Position numbers and translations under genes: made by a program. A stretch of DNA of 64,000 nt from Myxococcales bacterium (GTDB lineage: Bacteria > Myxococcota_A > Polyangia > Polyangiales > Ga0077539), in contig JAEUKI010000060.1 in the NCBI GenBank assembly GCA_016793325.1, forward strand, positions 124,001 to 188,000, in the 5' to 3' direction. Numbering within the stretch: position 1 is the stretch's first letter; each line of letters begins with the position of its first letter. Below, one piece after another: positions 17,128-25,695 of the stretch. The notes below the pieces were generated by a model that did not search any database, was not told where the DNA came from, and saw only the letters and a list, made by a program, of their open reading frames with translations.

Positions 17128-17724
17128 TTACGGCTTCGTCCACCGTACGCGGGCGACGCACTCGGGCGATCCGTCGTCGATGCAGCGCTCGCGCTCGACG
17201 GTCACCGCGCCGACGCGCATGTGCGAAAACACCGCGCGCGTCGTCTCGTGCACCATCTGGCAGAGGTACGGGTGGTGCGCGGGCCACGCGCGAATGATCG
17301 ACTCGGCTTCACCAGGCCGCACGATGAGCACCTCTCGCGTGCCTGTGTCGTGCAGCTGGCTCCACGCGCGCTGGATGTGTCGCGAGTATCGATCGGGCGT
17401 CGCGACGAGCGCGAAGAGCACCGAGTACAGCCCGCGCAGCATCGTGACCGCGACGGCGTCGGCGGCGTTTTGCATCAATCGGTGGCGCTCGCTCGACGAG
17501 AAGCGGCCCAATCCCGCGTCGAGAATGCGGTGAAACAGCGTCGCCGGGTACCACTCGCTCGTGACGAGGCCGAACGGCGCGCGCGATCCGTCGAGGCCGA
17601 GCGAGCGAGCCTCGGGGTCCGACTCGATCAACACACGCACTGGCGTGTCGTCATGATGCGCCGAGTACCAACGCAGAAACTCCGCGAGCATCGCCCCCTT
17701 CATCTGCGGCGATTCAGCGCTCAT
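17128..17724 (-). CDS. DUF2378-like (TIGR02265-type) myxobacterial protein
   Basis: A 198-residue soluble protein with no signal peptide. It opens with MKGAMLAEFLRWY, has FGLVTSEWYPATLFHRILDAG in the middle and ends with VERERCIDDGSPECVARVRW. This layout resembles the myxobacterial DUF2378/TIGR02265 paralogous family and, more distantly, V4R or haem-NO-binding-like domains that share the final C..DG...C pattern. No function is known for the family. ATG 17724 is chosen because residues upstream do not fit the family start. It is 123 bp downstream of the kinase gene on the same strand and could be co-transcribed. Confidence 0.55.
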   Translation of the reverse strand: MSAESPQMKGAMLAEFLRWYSAHHDDTPVRVLIESDPEARSLGLDGSRAPFGLVTSEWYPATLFHRILDAGLGRFSSSERHRLMQNAADAVAVTMLRGLYSVLFALVATPDRYSRHIQRAWSQLHDTGTREVLIVRPGEAESIIRAWPAHHPYLCQMVHETTRAVFSHMRVGAVTVERERCIDDGSPECVARVRWTKP

Positions 17725-17847
17725 CACGACGACGACACCCCCATCGTACGTGCGCTCCGGCGCCCGACGCAAAGAGAACGACGCAAACGCAACCGCGGAA
17801 ATCCTCGCCGCGAACTCGCTCCAGCGGACACACACCGCCGAAGTCGC

Positions 17848-19305
17848 TCACTCGGACTCGTCGACGATCGGCGCGCGATTCGCACCCATCAACACAGAGG
17901 GACGCGCGGCTCCCGAGTCGGCGCCGGACGAGGTCGACACGCGAGCGCGGGGGATCGTGCGTCGAGTCGTCGAGGTCACCTGCGTCGTGGCGGTGGGTTC
18001 GACCGTTGGAGCCGCGCGCGCGGATGCGTCTTCGACCAACGGAGCTCGAGGCTCGTTCGACGCGACGCGCTCGGGCGGGGAAGCCATTCGAATCGGGGTC
18101 GGCGGCGGCTCGGCGATCGGGCGTCGCGCTTCGCTGGCGCCCGACGTCGCAGCGCGAACCACCGTGACGCCCGCGACGATCGCGACGATCAGCCCCAGCG
18201 CGCGATAGGGAATCGGTCGCGTGATTCGCTCGCGTTCGAGCCTCGTCGAGTCGCTCGTGGGCGTCCGAGGTTCGGCGCGTTCGAGCGGGCGCGGGTCGGG
18301 CTCGACGGCGAGCTTCGCGACGACGGGATCCGAGGGGGGCGCCTCGCGCGAGGGAGCCTCGAGGGCTCCGTAGGTCGCGACGAGGCGGCGATACCAGGGT
18401 TCGTTCGCGATCGGACCGCGCAGCGACAAGAGCGCGTGCTTCCACGCAGCGGCGCTCTGCACGCGGTCGTCCCGCGATCGAACGAGCGAGAGAGAGAGAA
18501 CGTCCGCGAGCTCTTCGTCGATCGACTGCGCCGCTTCGCCGAGCGGCGGCGGGTCCTTGGAGACGATCTCCGCGAGGATCGCGCGGTCGTTGGGGCCTTC
18601 GTACGGCGGAGCGCCCGCGAGGCACTCGAACGCGAGCGCGCCCACTGCCCAAAGATCCGCGCGGCCGTCGATGTCGTCGCGTCCCCAGGCTTGCTCGGGA
18701 GCCATGTAGCGAGGGGTTCCGAGGACGGAGTTGGCGCGCGTGGCGCGGTCTTCGGTGGCCACGAGCGCGATGCCGAAATCAATGAGCTTCGGCTGCGGGC
18801 GTTGGCCTCGCGCGCCCGCGGCGATCACGATGTTCTCGGGCTTGATGTCGCGATGAACGACGCCTTCGCCGTGCGCGTACTCGAGCGCGTCCACGATCGG
18901 AACGATCAGCTCGAGCAGCTCTCGCGCCTCGAGAATGAGCCGCTCGTCGAGCGCGTCGCGCAGCGTCGATCCCTCGACGAACTCCTCGACGAGGTAGAAC
19001 ACGCCCTCGGTCGAAGGAGGCTCCGACGCGCGGGGGCCAACGTCGTTGGCGTGGATGATTCCCACGTCGATCAACCGCACGACGTTGGGATGCGAGAGCT
19101 TCGCGAGCGCGCGCGCCTCGGCCAGCATTCGCTTGGACAAGCTCGGGTCGTCGCGGTCGTCGCGCATCACCTTGAGCGCCGCGCGACCCTTGCTGTGAAC
19201 GTGCTCGACCTCGTAGACGGCGCCCATTCCGCCGCGGCCGATCTCGCGAATCACCCGGTATTTTTCAGCGAATACAGCGCCGATCGCGAGCCGTCCCTCG
19301 CTCAT
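17848..19305 (-). CDS. Hanks-type Ser/Thr protein kinase, membrane-anchored
   Basis: A 485-residue receptor-like kinase. The kinase domain (about residues 16-285) has all core motifs: GRGGMG (23-28), the ALKVM lysine, HRDIKPEN (151-158), DFG (176-178) and APE (202-204). A Pro-rich juxtamembrane region, a single helix at about 369-386 and a short Pro/Thr/Ala-rich exterior segment follow; there is no recognisable sensor domain. Its start codon overlaps the stop of the FHA regulator (ATGA, 19302-19305), so kinase and FHA protein are made together. The FHA protein is therefore the best candidate phosphothreonine reader or substrate. Confidence 0.92.
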   Translation of the reverse strand: MSEGRLAIGAVFAEKYRVIREIGRGGMGAVYEVEHVHSKGRAALKVMRDDRDDPSLSKRMLAEARALAKLSHPNVVRLIDVGIIHANDVGPRASEPPSTEGVFYLVEEFVEGSTLRDALDERLILEARELLELIVPIVDALEYAHGEGVVHRDIKPENIVIAAGARGQRPQPKLIDFGIALVATEDRATRANSVLGTPRYMAPEQAWGRDDIDGRADLWAVGALAFECLAGAPPYEGPNDRAILAEIVSKDPPPLGEAAQSIDEELADVLSLSLVRSRDDRVQSAAAWKHALLSLRGPIANEPWYRRLVATYGALEAPSREAPPSDPVVAKLAVEPDPRPLERAEPRTPTSDSTRLERERITRPIPYRALGLIVAIVAGVTVVRAATSGASEARRPIAEPPPTPIRMASPPERVASNEPRAPLVEDASARAAPTVEPTATTQVTSTTRRTIPRARVSTSSGADSGAARPSVLMGANRAPIVDESE

Positions 19306-20723
19306 CGCCCGTCCCCGCGCGCCGGTGGTTGCTCGCCGTCGCGGAGCTCGATGCGGAGGCTCGGCGCGATTCGGTAGCCGCCCTCGCGGCGCTCGATGAG
19401 CTCGCGGAGGCCGAGCTTTCGGAGCGTTCCGACAGCGACGTAGAGGCGATTGACGCCCGAGTCGCCGATGAGCTTTTCGCCGGGCCAGCCCGCGAGGACG
19501 AGCTCGTCGATCGACGCGACGCCGCCCGGCTCGCGCTCGTGTCGGACGATCAACGCGCGAAGCACCCGCGCGAGCGCGTAGCGCGTGCGAAGGTCCGCCG
19601 TCTCGCCGCGCGCCGAGAACCACGCGCCCTCCCGCGACAAGACGAACTCCGCGGACGAACCAGTCCACGGCGCCGCGCGCTCGCTCGACGCGACGCGCGC
19701 CGCCTGCCCTTTGCCTTCACCGAAGTGACGAAGATCGTCGTCGCTCGGGCCGATCGCGCCGTCCGCACAACGAGCGGACGCGCTCTTGGCCCACGCGCGC
19801 GCGCCGTCGACGTCCTCGGGCCAGCTCGCGCGGAGCAGCCGCAGCGCGAGCGCGTGCTCGAAGCTCACGCGCACATCACCGAGAAACTCCTGCAAAAACG
19901 CCCGCAGAATCCAAGGCAACTCCTCGGGTCTCTCGGCCAGCGACGGAAATCGAAGCACCCCCTCGCTCGTCTCGCCGCCCTCGCTCTCCATCGCGCGCTC
20001 GGTGAGCACCGCGATGCACTTTGCGCCGCGCCCCGCGATCGCAGCCTTTCGCGCCACGAGCTCCGCGAGCTGCGCGCCGTCGCGCACGGTCACGACGCAC
20101 ACGTCTCCCGAGGACAGCGCGTCCTCTTGAAGAGCCCCGTCACCAAAGTGTGCGCGCAACCGCGCGCCGCCGGTCGCGGCCACATCGTCGATCACACGCT
20201 GAACGTACGGAACGAGCGCAGACGGCCGCGGCGCCGAGACACACACAAACGTCCCGCGGTCGACCTCGCGACGAAGGGCGTCGACGAAGCGCGCCGTGGG
20301 CCACGACAACACGGGGGCTCGCACCGAACGACTGAGCGCGAAGTACGCGGGCGCGCGCTGCACTGCGAGGAGCACCCCGCCGACGCGAACGATGTCCCCC
20401 GCCTCGAGCGAGGCGAGCGCGACGCGCGCGCCGTTCACCCACGTTCCGTTGGCGCTCCCGAGGTCGCACAGCGAGAGGTTGCCCGCGGCGTCGACCTCGA
20501 TCCGCGCGTGTTTTCGCGACACGAGCGGCCCATCGAGCGCGCCGTCTCCGAGCGCTCCGCTCTCGCGCCCGAGCTCGAGCGCGTGCTTGACCGCGACCAC
20601 CCGCCGAACCCCGAGCGCCGAAGGGTCATCGTGGTGCACGATCACGACGGCCCACTCGAGTCGATCGGCCTCGATCGCGACTCCTCCAGATGGTGCCGCC
20701 GGCTCGCGTATCGTCGTGCTCAT
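19302..20723 (-). CDS. FHA-domain regulator with C-terminal winged helix
   Basis: A 473-residue cytoplasmic protein in three parts. An FHA domain (about residues 25-120) has GRESG, VSRKHARIEV and LGSANGTWVNG, so phosphothreonine binding is likely. A central region (about 130-330) resembles a degenerate AAA+ fold of sigma-54 activators (SLAERPEELPWILRAFL, RLLRASWPEDVDGARAW) but has no Walker A, so ATP hydrolysis is unlikely. The C-terminus (about 380-460) looks like an OmpR-type winged helix (VGTLRKLGLRELIERREGGYRI). It is co-translated with the downstream kinase. The likely role is a transcription factor controlled by Thr phosphorylation; the targets are unknown. Confidence 0.75.
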   Translation of the reverse strand: MSTTIREPAAPSGGVAIEADRLEWAVVIVHHDDPSALGVRRVVAVKHALELGRESGALGDGALDGPLVSRKHARIEVDAAGNLSLCDLGSANGTWVNGARVALASLEAGDIVRVGGVLLAVQRAPAYFALSRSVRAPVLSWPTARFVDALRREVDRGTFVCVSAPRPSALVPYVQRVIDDVAATGGARLRAHFGDGALQEDALSSGDVCVVTVRDGAQLAELVARKAAIAGRGAKCIAVLTERAMESEGGETSEGVLRFPSLAERPEELPWILRAFLQEFLGDVRVSFEHALALRLLRASWPEDVDGARAWAKSASARCADGAIGPSDDDLRHFGEGKGQAARVASSERAAPWTGSSAEFVLSREGAWFSARGETADLRTRYALARVLRALIVRHEREPGGVASIDELVLAGWPGEKLIGDSGVNRLYVAVGTLRKLGLRELIERREGGYRIAPSLRIELRDGEQPPARGDGR

Positions 20724-20860
20724 CGTCGGGGTGTCGCCAAAGCCCTCGCGGGATCTTCGATCACGAGCGTCGAGATCCAGCGATCAGCCGAAGAGTCTAC
20801 ACGCAACGCAGCGTCGCGACACCGCGCTCGTCTCTCCGCGGCGCGAGCGCTCGTCGCGGA

Positions 20861-21538
20861 CTATTGCCCGGCAAACGACCGGCGTCTCGTCCTTTCGAAC
20901 GCTCGAAACTCGCCCCACGCGGTGCCTGGAGCGTTGTATCTCGTGTGCAACTGGAGCCAGAACCGCGGAGAGCGCAGCGCGATCGCGACCCTCGCTCGAA
21001 CGTGTCCGTCGACCGACAAGCGCGCGGTCGCGCCGTCGTACGCGATCTCGTACTCGTGCCATCGATCGTCCTGCGCAGCGGCGGGCAGCGCGTGTTGCGC
21101 GACGGTTCCCGCTCCGAGACGTTGCTCCTGAATCGCGGCACCCTGCCCCGCGATCATCCCGACGTTGACCCACGCGTCGCCGTCGACGAGCTGGATCCTT
21201 GCAGTGCTTCCGAAGTCTCGAGGCGTGTCTCGCAATCGGATCTGCACGCGCGCGCAGGCCCAATCGTTGGGACCCACGCGCTCGGGTTCGGACAACACCA
21301 TCTGCGCTGCGACGAAGAGCGCGGGCCGCTCGGCGCGCATGTGCAGCAGCCCGTCCGCGAGCGAGACGATCACCTGCGAATCGCCTGTGATTCGATGCGC
21401 AGGATAGCCGCTCGTCCTCGCCCGCTGCGTCGCGTGCGACGCTGTGGGCGTGGTGAGCAGCGCTCCTGCGCCCGCGGCGGCACAACAACCGAGGAGGTCT
21501 CGCCTTCGCAAGTGCGGGGGTCCATCAACCGATCGCAT
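20861..21538 (-). CDS. Tat-exported protein, concanavalin-like fold suspected
   Basis: A 225-residue protein with a twin-arginine signal (RRRDLLG followed by an Ala-rich hydrophobic stretch ending near SHA). A Cys pair inside the hydrophobic region makes a lipobox conceivable but less likely. The mature domain (WACARVQIRLRD, AWVNVGMIAG, DRWHEYEIAYDGATARLSVDG, RFWLQLHTRY) has the strand pattern of LamG or family-16-type jelly rolls. No catalytic motif is visible, so binding or structural roles are as likely as enzyme activity. It is divergent from the gene at 21635 across 96 bp. Confidence 0.6.
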   Translation of the reverse strand: MRSVDGPPHLRRRDLLGCCAAAGAGALLTTPTASHATQRARTSGYPAHRITGDSQVIVSLADGLLHMRAERPALFVAAQMVLSEPERVGPNDWACARVQIRLRDTPRDFGSTARIQLVDGDAWVNVGMIAGQGAAIQEQRLGAGTVAQHALPAAAQDDRWHEYEIAYDGATARLSVDGHVRARVAIALRSPRFWLQLHTRYNAPGTAWGEFRAFERTRRRSFAGQ

Positions 21539-21634
21539 GCGTCGTGAACGAGCTTCGAGGCTCGCTGCTTACACTGAGAAAAGCCCGAGACGCGCTGGGT
21601 TCTCGCTGCGCGTGTGGTGGAATCGCGAAACGCC

Positions 21635-22750
21635 ATGGCCGCGCGGATCGACTTGTCGGACTTCGAGTTCTTTCCGATCGCGGCGCTGGACGCCGCTGGG
21701 TCGCGGCTCGCGGTGGCCGAGCTTCCTGTGGTGGCGCTGTTCGACACGAACGCGGGTCGCAAATTGGGCGAGTTTCGCTGGCTTCGAGGCCACGCCACCG
21801 AGAACATCACAGCAGCCCCGACCGCGAAACGGCGGCGCTCTGCGAAGGCTTCGAAGCCGTACGAAGAGCCGCTCTACGAGACCGCGGGCATTCCCGTGGT
21901 CATCGAGTTCAGCCCGGACGGGAGGCACTTGTTCGTCGGCTGCTCGCACCACTCGGGCGCGTTGGGGGCGAACGACTGTTACTTGTTCGACGTGTCGCGG
22001 CCTGGGGCTTCGTCGCGCTTCGTGTCGATCGAGAAGGCGATGCGCGCGAACGGGATCGCGTCGAGGGACTACAACTACAATGACCCCGCCGCGGCTTCGT
22101 TTGCGCCGGACGGCGAAGAGATCGCCGTAGCGGGCTCGTTCGGGGCGCTGTTCTTCTCGGTGTCGGACGAGAACTCCACACGGGCGCTCGCGCTGCCCGA
22201 CGTGCGAAACAAACTCGGAACGCCCGGCGCAGGTCGCGAGAGCTGCGCGATCACGTTTCGCGAGCACCGCGGAGCGCTGGCATGGTGCGACTCGCTGTGG
22301 CTCTTCGATCGCGATGATCTCGGGCGCGTGCGCGAGCTTCGATCGCCGGGACGGACGCGGCTCGCGGGACACGTGGCGTTTCGTGACGACGACACGCTCG
22401 TCGTCGGCTCGCGCGAAACCGTCGAGGGAATCGGCGAGGAGCACCTCGTTCACGCCGTGGACTTGCGCACCGATGAATGGCGCTCGATCCGCCTTCCCGC
22501 TGCGCTGAAGTGGCTGTCGCGCGACGGTCGCTCGGCGTTGTGCTCGAACAATCAGGGGCACGAATTGATCCGAGTGAATCTTCGGACGCAGGAGGCTGTG
22601 ACGATTCGCCGTGCAAAGTCCGCGGGACGAGCGGCGTCGCGCTTGCTCTCGATCAGCGCGGACGGCGTCACGATCGCGCGCACGATCGGAGGGCTCGAGC
22701 TCGGCGCCGACGCGACGGCCGCGGTGATCACGCGGCGCGTGCGAAGGTGA
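21635..22750 (+). CDS. Beta-propeller-like cytoplasmic protein
   Basis: A 371-residue soluble protein without a signal peptide. It contains repeating strand-turn units of the WD40/YVTN kind, for example VVIEFSPDGRHLFVGCSHH, AASFAPDGEEIAVAGSFGALF and LLSISADGVTIARTIGGLELG, consistent with a single propeller. A Lys/Arg-rich insertion (AKRRRSAKASKPYEEP) sits in an early loop. No enzymatic motif is seen; a scaffold or monitoring role is possible but not shown. ATG 21635 starts the conserved part; an in-frame GTG 21 bases upstream is the alternative. Confidence 0.6.
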   Translation: MAARIDLSDFEFFPIAALDAAGSRLAVAELPVVALFDTNAGRKLGEFRWLRGHATENITAAPTAKRRRSAKASKPYEEPLYETAGIPVVIEFSPDGRHLFVGCSHHSGALGANDCYLFDVSRPGASSRFVSIEKAMRANGIASRDYNYNDPAAASFAPDGEEIAVAGSFGALFFSVSDENSTRALALPDVRNKLGTPGAGRESCAITFREHRGALAWCDSLWLFDRDDLGRVRELRSPGRTRLAGHVAFRDDDTLVVGSRETVEGIGEEHLVHAVDLRTDEWRSIRLPAALKWLSRDGRSALCSNNQGHELIRVNLRTQEAVTIRRAKSAGRAASRLLSISADGVTIARTIGGLELGADATAAVITRRVRR

Positions 22751-23016
22751 GCGGGACGAGTCACGCGGACGCGAACACCCTCGGCGCGACAGTGCCCGGG
22801 CGTCTCGGCGCGCTCGGTGCGCCAGTTGGCGTGGCGCGTGGCGCGAGCGTCAGTCCGTGGGCGGACTCTTGCGCTTGTTGCGCTGCTCGAGGTTGAGGCC
22901 ACGACGGATCACGGGCGACACCGTGCACTGCAGCGACGAGGTTCCGCGTCGAGACAACGGGTAACCACACCGCCCCCGCTCCCTCCCGCGCGCGATTTTT
23001 ATGAGAACCTCGTTTC

Positions 23017-24720
23017 GTGCGGAGCCCTTGGTCCCTCGCTCTCTTGGCGCTCGTCGCGACGGCGTGCGTTCGTCCAGCGACCGAGGTCGTCGTCCTGCTC
23101 GACACCGACGCACCCCCGTCGCGAGAGCTCGAGGTGCGCGCGTCGCTCGTCGCCGACGGGTACGACGCGGGCGTCGCGCGCTGGGTTCGCGGAGGAGGAG
23201 CGCTCGACGCGATCACGCTCCCCGCGTCGTTTACAGCACGTCCTGCGCGCGGGCTTCCTCACAATCACGCAGCAACGCTCGTGGTGGACGCGCGGTTGAG
23301 AGGTTCACCCGACTCGCCGACAGAGCTGCGGTGGCGCCGAACGATGCGCTTCTCGTTCGTCCCCGAACGACGAACGATGCTCCGGGTCAACCTCACCCCC
23401 CGCTGCGGCTTGGTGGTGACGGGCTGCACCCGCACGAGCGCCGCGCAGTGCACGGTGAGCGCGCTCTGCGAAGAGCGCGGTGAAACGTGCGGAGACGAGG
23501 GCGTGTGCGTGCGGCCCGAGGTCGTTCCCGAGCCGTTCGACGGGGACGCGACCGCGCCGAGGAGGGACGGCGCGACCGACGCTGCGCTCGACCGCCCAGC
23601 GCCCGACGGCTCGCCGGACGCACAAGAGCCCATGGACAGCGGCGTCGCCGAGATCGACGCGAGGGTGGACACGGGCGTCGACGGCGGCGTGTGCATCGCG
23701 AACACGCAGACAGACCCGATGAATTGTGGTGCCTGCGGCAACCGCTGCCCCGCCGCGGCCAACGCGACCCCCGCGTGCGCGATGGGGAGCTGCGCGCTCA
23801 CCTGCGCCTCCGGCTTCGCGGACTGCGATCGCAGCGCGGGCAACGGCTGCGAGGCTCGGCTCGACACCGAGATGAATTGTGGTGCCTGCGGAACGAGCTG
23901 CTCCGGCGCGACGCCCGTGTGCTCGATGAGCCGCTGCGCGAGCGGCTGCGCAGGGACCGAGACGCGCTGCGGCGGCGCGTGCGTGAACACCGCGAGCAAC
24001 ACCGCCCACTGCGGACGCTGCGACAACCCGTGCCCAGCGCGACCGAACGCCACGGCGTCCTGCGCGGCGGGCGCCTGCGCGATCGTCTGCAACGCGTCCT
24101 TCGCCAACTGCGACAGCAGCGCGACGAACGGCTGCGAGGTCAACACCACGAACACGCTGGCCCACTGCGGGAGCTGCAACAACGCGTGCCCGAGCCGGCC
24201 CGGGACGACCGCGAGCTGCGCGGCCTCGAGCTGTCAGTACGCATGCAACGCGGGCCTCGCGGACTGCGACGGCAACGCGGGCAACGGCTGCGAAGCGACG
24301 TTGGGAACGGACAGCCACTGCGCGCGATGCAACGACCGATGCACGGGCGGCGCGACGTGCCGCGCTGGCGTGTGCGCGGTGCCGATCGCCGGCGACTCGT
24401 GCCTGTCGCCGATTCCGTTCAGCGGAACGATGGTGACCGCCGCGACGTGCGGAGGCGACAGCCTCTACGGCGGCTGCGGGGGCGCTGGGACGCCGGACGT
24501 GTTCGTTCGATGGACCGCGCCGTCGTCCTCGTTTTGGATCCTTCGGATCAACACCGGGTATCAGATGGCGGTGACCACCGGCGACTGCCGCACCGTGATC
24601 AGCTGCCACGGCGACGCGATCGGGTCGTTCTTCGCCGCGGGCTCGTCGACGATCATCGGCGTCAAATCCAACACCGCTGGCGGCTGCGGGACGTTCACGA
24701 TCAACGCCACCATGATGTAG
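23017..24720 (+). CDS. Cysteine-rich repeat lipoprotein
   Basis: A 567-residue exported lipoprotein (lipobox LVATAC) with a GTG start. An N-terminal beta-domain of about 120 residues is followed by an Asp/Pro-rich linker (about 165-220). Then come several cysteine repeats of two alternating kinds, NCGACGxxC...C and CxxGFADCDxxxxNGCE (about 225-450), and a C-terminal domain with paired cysteines (CLSPIPFSG, ATCGGDSLYGGCGG). The NGCE pattern is common in surface proteins of Polyangia. Two repeats share an exact 21-bp DNA stretch with atypical T-ending codons (23718-23738 and 23871-23891). It is probably surface-exposed; the function is unknown. Confidence 0.78.
   Translation: MRSPWSLALLALVATACVRPATEVVVLLDTDAPPSRELEVRASLVADGYDAGVARWVRGGGALDAITLPASFTARPARGLPHNHAATLVVDARLRGSPDSPTELRWRRTMRFSFVPERRTMLRVNLTPRCGLVVTGCTRTSAAQCTVSALCEERGETCGDEGVCVRPEVVPEPFDGDATAPRRDGATDAALDRPAPDGSPDAQEPMDSGVAEIDARVDTGVDGGVCIANTQTDPMNCGACGNRCPAAANATPACAMGSCALTCASGFADCDRSAGNGCEARLDTEMNCGACGTSCSGATPVCSMSRCASGCAGTETRCGGACVNTASNTAHCGRCDNPCPARPNATASCAAGACAIVCNASFANCDSSATNGCEVNTTNTLAHCGSCNNACPSRPGTTASCAASSCQYACNAGLADCDGNAGNGCEATLGTDSHCARCNDRCTGGATCRAGVCAVPIAGDSCLSPIPFSGTMVTAATCGGDSLYGGCGGAGTPDVFVRWTAPSSSFWILRINTGYQMAVTTGDCRTVISCHGDAIGSFFAAGSSTIIGVKSNTAGGCGTFTINATMM
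23718..23891 (+). repeat. 21-bp direct repeat inside cysteine-rich gene
   Basis: Positions 23718-23738 and 23871-23891 are identical over 21 bases and lie 153 bp (51 codons) apart, in the same frame. Both encode MNCGACG using AAT TGT GGT, whereas equivalent motifs in neighbouring repeats use AAC TGC GGC. This suggests recent intragenic duplication or gene conversion. Confidence 0.7.
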
Positions 24721-24730
24721 CGCGCCGTTG

Positions 24731-24740
24731 ATTGTGTGTG
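24731..24740 (+). repeat. Recurrent decamer ATTGTGTGTG
   Basis: The exact decamer ATTGTGTGTG occurs here and at 29372-29381 on the plus strand, and at 6303-6312, 15321-15330 and 39126-39135 on the minus strand. A one-mismatch copy (TTTGTGTGTG) is at 20240-20249, minus strand. In a sequence this GC-rich such an AT-heavy word should be very rare. Some copies are in genes (always reading Ile-Val-Cys) and two are between genes. The function is unknown. Confidence 0.6.
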
Positions 24741-24898
24741 TCTACTCACGCCCGTCGCCAACGGAAGGCGCCGCGGAGCGCCGCGACGACTCGACTCCGC
24801 CTCACGTGCGATCGAACGCGTGGCGGTTTCGGTTCGCGCGTTGTGTACGGGCGTGGTCGAACTGTCCACGAGCGCGAACAACCACCGCACCTCGCTTC

Positions 24899-24949
24899 GA
24901 TTCACCGCATCGAAACGCGGTGAAGTCGCGTTGGCACATTCGGTGAATC
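24899..24949. promoter_or_regulatory. Inverted GATTCACCG/CGGTGAATC repeats upstream of small gene
   Basis: The 305-bp gap at 24721-25025 holds no gene I can support. It contains GATTCACCG (24899-24907), TTCACCGC/GCGGTGAA as an 8-bp inverted repeat (24901-24908, 24917-24924) and CGGTGAATC (24941-24949). These end 77 bp before the start at 25026, a suitable place for operator sites. This is inferred from symmetry and position. Confidence 0.35.
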
Positions 24950-25025
24950 GTGAGTGTTCAGCCGGGTCGATGTCGACCGGTCACGAACCCAACACACGAC
25001 CACTCGTCAGAAAGGGATCACACAC

Positions 25026-25412
25026 ATGCCATCGCCTTCGAAAGTTGCCGCCGACTCGAGCTCGACATGGAGCGGATTCATGGAGGTCGCCAACAATTCG
25101 TCGGTCACCATCACGAATTTGGCGTTCGAGCACTGCTGCCCCGGCGCGACGACCGTCACCGGCTTGGCCGCATCGTTGCCCAACAACGGCGACTCTGAAT
25201 CCGTGCAGTTCAGCACCGTGTCCGGCGAATCGGACTACTGGTTCATCTCGTACCTCGACGACGCGAAGAACCTGCTCTCCGCTTCCGTGCACGCCGACTT
25301 TCACAGCGCGAGCGCAGGGAGCACCGTGGAGATTTCGATCAACCCCACGACCGTGACCGTCACGATCTCGGGAACGGTGTCGACGGGCAAGATTCTGCAG
25401 AAGAACCTCTGA
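25026..25412 (+). CDS. Small beta-rich protein, unrecognised
   Basis: A 128-residue soluble protein with no signal peptide or membrane helix. The composition is unlike its neighbours: rich in Ser, Thr, Val and Asn, poor in Arg, and visibly lower in GC. Alternating strands (SVTITNLAFEHCCPGATTVTG, SVQFSTVSGESDYWFISYLDD, TVEISINPTTVTVTISGTV) suggest a small beta-sandwich, in size and style like some lectin- or pore-forming-type folds, but I cannot assign a family. Two adjacent cysteines (HCCPG) are the only ones. AAAGGGAT at 25011-25018 is a good ribosome site for ATG 25026. It stands alone between converging or unrelated genes, which fits an independent, perhaps acquired, gene. Confidence 0.55.
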   Translation: MPSPSKVAADSSSTWSGFMEVANNSSVTITNLAFEHCCPGATTVTGLAASLPNNGDSESVQFSTVSGESDYWFISYLDDAKNLLSASVHADFHSASAGSTVEISINPTTVTVTISGTVSTGKILQKNL

Positions 25413-25695
25413 GTTTCGACTGCGCGCGTCGATCATCGCGGGAAGCGCGCGATCGACCGCAGCGGGGTCGACAATTGCTCTGCCGTGCGCGCAACAACCG
25501 CGCGCCAGCATGCTTCGGCGGCGGCGTGGGTCTCGTGCCCGGCCTCGTGGCGCGTGCGCGGGCTGATGAGCTTTCTTGGCGGTGACGCGACGAAGGCTCC
25601 TCCAGAGATCACCGTGCGCGCGCATCGGGACCGAGGCGCCCGGCGCGCTCTGTGTGCGTGGCGAGCGCGACGCAGCCGAGCTCGGCGCGCCGAGC

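Noticed and set aside
15529..19377. Plus-strand open frame of over 1200 codons
   Set aside because: Antisense to the PHP hydrolase and the Ser/Thr kinase, both with intact motifs; composition is Arg-rich and featureless.
25413..25695. Possible gene or terminator in the gap after the small beta-rich gene
   Set aside because: Open frames here are Arg/Ala-rich and unsupported; a TCGATC/GATCGA stem exists but is short, mismatched and lacks a T-run.
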